Assembly (NCBI GenBank): GCA_016203225.1
Contig: JACQNC010000009.1
Span: forward strand, 1-64,000
Length of the DNA: 64,000 nt
Origin: Candidatus Woesearchaeota archaeon
Lineage (GTDB): Archaea; Nanobdellota; Nanobdellia; Woesearchaeales; ARS49
Direction: 5' to 3'
The notes beneath the pieces are model-generated. The model saw nothing but the letters and a program-made list of their open reading frames with translations, searched no databases and was not told where the DNA came from. This document shows, in pieces, positions 61,144-64,000 of this stretch. The stretch's first letter is position 1, and every line of letters begins with the position of its first letter. The translations under genes were made by a program, and so were the position numbers.

Positions 61144-61190
61144 AGGGTTGCGCTTCAGCTTGCCGCTTTTATGCTTTGCTGAGAACTACG

Positions 61191-61346
61191 CGTCCCCGGC
61201 TCTGCTCCCCGGGCAGGTTTGCATGCCGAGCCCAGAGGTCTCGGCTGCACAGCAGAACGTTCCGTTCTGCATGTGAGTCGCTTTTGGCTATCGATTCGAC
61301 ATCGATGAATCCACTGCCAATCTGCTTGGGGCGAAATGCTAGGACG
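61191..61346. repeat. Interspersed palindromic element, copy 8, with internal hairpin insert
   Basis: Core 61206-61331 with arms CCCCGGGCAGGTTTG and CCAATCTGCTTGGGG. Between left arm and core lies an extra stretch (about 61222-61272) with two hairpins: GCCGAG/CTCGGC (61225-61245) and GCAGAACG-TTC-CGTTCTGC (61252-61270). Outer remnants GTCC and GGAC. It lies upstream of rtcA. Confidence 0.8.
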
Positions 61347-61389
61347 GCAAAGCTGGGAACTGGCACGGTTCAACGTATGTGGGGAAAAA

Positions 61390-61425
61390 TCCCGGCGTAC
61401 GACCGGCCTGATCGTACGCGCGGGA
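61390..61425 (-). terminator. Hairpin terminator of the small lipoprotein gene
   Basis: GCGTACGA/TCGTACGC stem with CCCG/CGGG extension, followed on the minus strand by TTTTT. A long T-rich stretch (61446-61482 region, minus) lies between it and the lipoprotein stop. Confidence 0.6.
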
Positions 61426-61484
61426 AAAAGAGGCGATGTGATTAGAAGATATTGAATAAAGGAAAAAAAGAAAACAAAACAGTC

Positions 61485-61697
61485 CTAGATCTGCTGCAGG
61501 TCCTGGTCCAACGAGTCGATCTCGCTCGTGTCCAAGTCTGAGCTGATGCTGTCGACTTCGGCGATGTCCTTCTCGATGTCGGATGCCTGGGCCTCGGTTG
61601 ATTTCGGGGCCTCAGATGTTGCCGGCGCTTTTTGGGCGCAGCCGACAACCAACACGACTGTGAGCAGGACCGCCAGTGCGATGAGCCACTTTTTCAT
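61485..61697 (-). CDS. Small acidic lipoprotein
   Basis: The 70-residue protein has a signal peptide with VVLVVGC lipobox (Cys about 20), an Ala/Pro/Ser linker and an acidic, probably helical tail (DIAEVDSISSDLDTSEIDSL). Downstream of the larger acidic exported protein, with a 43-bp gap. Function unknown. Confidence 0.65.
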   Translation of the reverse strand: MKKWLIALAVLLTVVLVVGCAQKAPATSEAPKSTEAQASDIEKDIAEVDSISSDLDTSEIDSLDQDLQQI

Positions 61698-61740
61698 GGT
61701 CGTTGTTCCTGTGTCACGCTATAAAAACCTTTCCAGGTTC

Positions 61741-62919
61741 CTACACGGTGACGTTGGCTTCAACGCTGGCGTTGACTTCAACACCAGTCTCATCTTCGTC
61801 GGCGTCTTCTGCTTCGTCAGCATCGGTGTTATCCGCTTCGTCCGCTTCGTCGGCGTCGTCAGCCTCATCGTCGGCCTCACCTGCGCCTTCGGCATCGTCT
61901 GCAGTGCTGTCGTCCGCGTCTTCAGCGGCTCCATCGTCTGCGTCGCCAGCTTCTTCGGCCTCAGGTGCCTCTGCGGCTGCATCTTCAGCCTCTTCGAGCG
62001 CGCCTGACTCTGTCGAACCACGGATTGCCTTCACGATCTCATTCAGGATGCGATGCGCTTCCTTGAGGTCGGCTCCTGCGAGCTTCATCTCGTCGTTGGC
62101 CGCCTGGACATCCTTGTCTTCACCGTTGAAGAGTTCTTTCGAGGATTCCCAGTGCGTCTTTGCGGATGCTAGCTTGACGTCGAATTCCGCCTTCAAGTCA
62201 GTGGCGACTGAGACATCGTAGCCCTTCCCTCCGAGGTGCGCGAGGATGCGATCGAGCTTCTCAGCCAGATGCTCCATGCGCTCGACGACGTTGCCGACGC
62301 GCTTGTTGACTACATGGCCTGCGCCGCGCTTGAGCACGTGACGCGCGTCTTTCCACGCGTCCTGCAATTCCTTTGCCGCAGCACGCAATTCTTCGCGCGT
62401 CGCGGTCTCGGGATCCAATGCTTCGACCGTTGCCTGCGCCTCGGTCATGTTCTCTATTGCGGCATCGATGTCTGCGAGGATCTCATCCTTGTCCTCGACT
62501 TCGGATGCCTCGACCTTCTCCTTCAGGCCGTTCAACAGCTCGATGATCTTGTCGACAGATGCCAGGAGGAACTCCTGCTTATCGGCCAACGTCGCGCCGC
62601 CGCTGTGCAGCTTGGCGCGTGCCTTCTGGAAGTCGCGCTTCGCTTCGCGGACATCCTTGCGCGCTTCCAACGCGCGCTTCTCTGCCTTGAGCAGCTTCTC
62701 ACGCGCTTCCTTCATTCTGTCGCGCGGACCAGACCTATCATCAGTCCCATCAGTCCCGCCTTCAGACGCGGCGTCTACCTCGGTACCTGATTCGATTTCT
62801 GTTTCATTTCCTGCATCATCGGAGCCGTCGTCCGAGCCCTCGTCCGCGAACACCGCGGGAATCGCGCTCATGACGAACAACGCCAACACCATCAGGACGC
62901 TGAGTTGTTTCCAATCCAT
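61741..62919 (-). CDS. Secreted helical protein with low-complexity acidic C-terminus
   Basis: The product is 392 residues from ATG 62919 with GGAGG upstream. Signal peptide (1-25, ending AVFADEG), an acidic linker, a helical domain of about 240 residues (about 60-300) rich in K/E/A/R (REKLLKAEKRALEARKDVRE, AAAKELQDAWKDARHVLKRG), then a tail of about 85 residues of E/D/A repeats. Ends VEVNASVEANVTV with two sequons. No anchor is visible. Possibly a periplasm-like or S-layer-associated coat protein. Confidence 0.65.
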   Translation of the reverse strand: MDWKQLSVLMVLALFVMSAIPAVFADEGSDDGSDDAGNETEIESGTEVDAASEGGTDGTDDRSGPRDRMKEAREKLLKAEKRALEARKDVREAKRDFQKARAKLHSGGATLADKQEFLLASVDKIIELLNGLKEKVEASEVEDKDEILADIDAAIENMTEAQATVEALDPETATREELRAAAKELQDAWKDARHVLKRGAGHVVNKRVGNVVERMEHLAEKLDRILAHLGGKGYDVSVATDLKAEFDVKLASAKTHWESSKELFNGEDKDVQAANDEMKLAGADLKEAHRILNEIVKAIRGSTESGALEEAEDAAAEAPEAEEAGDADDGAAEDADDSTADDAEGAGEADDEADDADEADEADNTDADEAEDADEDETGVEVNASVEANVTV

Positions 62920-63212
62920 TTTTGTGCCTCCAGGGAGCATAAAGGCGGGGGCGAAATCGCCCACCGCGTAGCCCTTGTTTGCGTGTGATGGCTGAGGGGG
63001 ACCTCACCATCAGGAACCTCTATGTCGATTGTTGCTTATAAACAAACTTGCAGAATCCTTTCGGCTGAAGCTTTATTCATGCTCCCAATGCTTTAGAGAA
63101 CCTGAAAATTCCTATTTAAAGCAAGAAAGAGCGTTTTGCTCCTCCTTTTGTCACAAAACAAAGGGTTTCCGACGACAGTTATTTATAATACCGAAGCGGG
63201 TTCAAAGCGGGG
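62920..63212. other. Intergenic region between divergent exported-protein genes
   Basis: It contains the leader of the minus-strand gene (GGAGG near 62929) and, at its right end, the promoter of the plus-strand gene (TTTATAATA, about 63182-63190). No repeat copy, tRNA or additional ORF is visible. Confidence 0.5.
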
Positions 63213-64000
63213 ATGGTCACCAAACATGCACTCGCAGCGTTTCTCGCATTCGTCCTGGCGAGTTCTCTCGTCCTAGGCGCGACGGTACACGGCACCATCT
63301 ACAACCTCGATCTCAACCCGGTAAAGAACGCGCGCGTGGAGATCGACACACAACCGCGCCAGGTCCTGATCGCGCCTGACGGAACATATGAATTCACGGT
63401 CCCGAAAGGGACGTACACTCTCACGGCGCGATTGATCCAGAACAAGACCATCACGGCTATCGCGAGCGAAGAGATGACTGTGCCCTCTGAAGGGACGTTC
63501 GTGCTCGACTTGATCATGTTCCCCGTGTTCGAGGAAGAGGACATACTGAATCTCACCGATGAGATCGATCCTGATGAGGCGCAATTGGCTAACGGCGATC
63601 TGACGCAAACGTACCTGCTTGGCGGAATCGGCATCCTCGTAATCCTGGGGCTAAGCTGGTATCTCTGGCACCGGAAGAAAAAGACGCATCATGCGAAAGC
63701 GACAGGGCCGGAACAAGAGTCAGCAGGAGAGACTCCGATCGAGGAACATCACGCCGAGACGCACCTCGAGGAACCTCACGCGCACGGTCCGAAAGAGAAG
63801 CCGGAGGAACTGCCTCAGACAGAGCGCGATGACGCAAAGACTGTTCTGGACATAATCCGGCAGCTTGGGGGTCGCACGACTCAGAAGGAGATCCGCAAAC
63901 TCACACCCTTGTCCGAGGCCAAGGTCTCACTCATCATCACGGAGCTCGAGCACAAAGGCCAGATCGAGAAGATCAAGAAAGGACGTGGCAACGTCATAGT
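63213..64000 (+). CDS. Membrane-anchored winged-helix regulator (runs off the window)
   Basis: From ATG 63213 the frame is open to the window end (at least 262 residues). A signal peptide (1-22) is followed by a carboxypeptidase-regulatory-like beta domain (about 23-105: ATVHGTIYNLDLNPVKNARV, VLIAPDGTYEFTVPKGTYTL), a transmembrane helix (about 135-155), a His/Glu-rich linker and a cytoplasmic winged helix (about 210-260: ILDIIRQLGG, TQKEIRKLTPLSEAKVSLII, LEHKGQIEKIKKGRG). It looks like a one-component sensor passing a surface signal to DNA. TATA at about 63182. Confidence 0.8.
   Translation, partial: MVTKHALAAFLAFVLASSLVLGATVHGTIYNLDLNPVKNARVEIDTQPRQVLIAPDGTYEFTVPKGTYTLTARLIQNKTITAIASEEMTVPSEGTFVLDLIMFPVFEEEDILNLTDEIDPDEAQLANGDLTQTYLLGGIGILVILGLSWYLWHRKKKTHHAKATGPEQESAGETPIEEHHAETHLEEPHAHGPKEKPEELPQTERDDAKTVLDIIRQLGGRTTQKEIRKLTPLSEAKVSLIITELEHKGQIEKIKKGRGNVI

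Overview
The window looks archaeal. It has TATA boxes (TTTATATA/TTTAAATA) about 25-30 bp before many start codons and many leaderless starts. Its information-processing genes are archaeal: Rpp21 of RNase P, aEF-1beta, uS15, Trm1, Dph5, an ATP-dependent DNA ligase, an XPD-type helicase and Hel308 motifs. It also has CDP-archaeol synthase and very large, sequon-rich surface proteins. Bacterial-type GAPDH, PGK, GpsA and a PlsB-like acyltransferase, FtsZ and a SepF-like domain sit beside these. That mixture, with short intergenic gaps and GTGA/ATGA gene overlaps, fits a DPANN-type lineage (Woesearchaeota-like is a guess). There are no rRNA genes, CRISPR arrays or intact insertion sequences.

Layout. 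Region 1-16.4 kb is one operon: a tandem-HTH regulator, a small anchored exported protein, a 4890-residue Ig-repeat surface protein and a small coiled-coil protein. The surface protein crosses the membrane once and ends in a SepF-like domain. Region 16.4-24.3 kb holds regulators, an RNA m5C methyltransferase, the GAPDH and PGK glycolysis genes, a coiled-coil protein and Rpp21. Region 24.3-33 kb is a second surface operon: a small unknown protein and a 2759-residue beta-helix protein with a lipase-like alpha/beta-hydrolase domain. Region 33-39.7 kb is membrane-lipid oriented: PAP2-like DUF212, PHP phosphoesterase, CDP-alcohol phosphatidyltransferase, CarS and a dolichol-kinase-like protein on the plus strand; PlsB-like acyltransferase, GpsA, a Dph2 fragment and a membrane protein on the minus strand. 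Region 39.7-53 kb has five tRNA genes (Ile, Asn, Arg, two Gln), lipoproteins, a Hel308 C-terminal half, two GGDEF-family proteins, DNA ligase, a nitroreductase, FtsZ, Dph5, a PAP2 phosphatase and uS15. Region 53-64 kb has an XPD-like helicase, Trm1, a UDG-like protein, a zinc ribbon with aEF-1beta, a 703-residue coiled coil, RtcA, exported acidic proteins and, cut by the window edge, a membrane-anchored winged-helix regulator.

How the parts may fit together. Both giant-protein operons are preceded by three copies of a 15-bp palindrome, a different one at each locus but with the same 5-5-5 geometry; the last copy covers the predicted transcription start. This suggests dedicated switch-like control of surface proteins. 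The SepF-like tail on the first giant protein suggests a direct link from the cell surface to the FtsZ ring. The lipid genes suggest G3P-based chemistry beside archaeal CarS.

Between 17 and 61.4 kb, eight intergenic copies of an imperfect palindrome (about 75-bp core, up to about 125 bp with outer arms) are present, all in the same orientation whatever the flanking genes do. I cannot match this repeat family to a known element.
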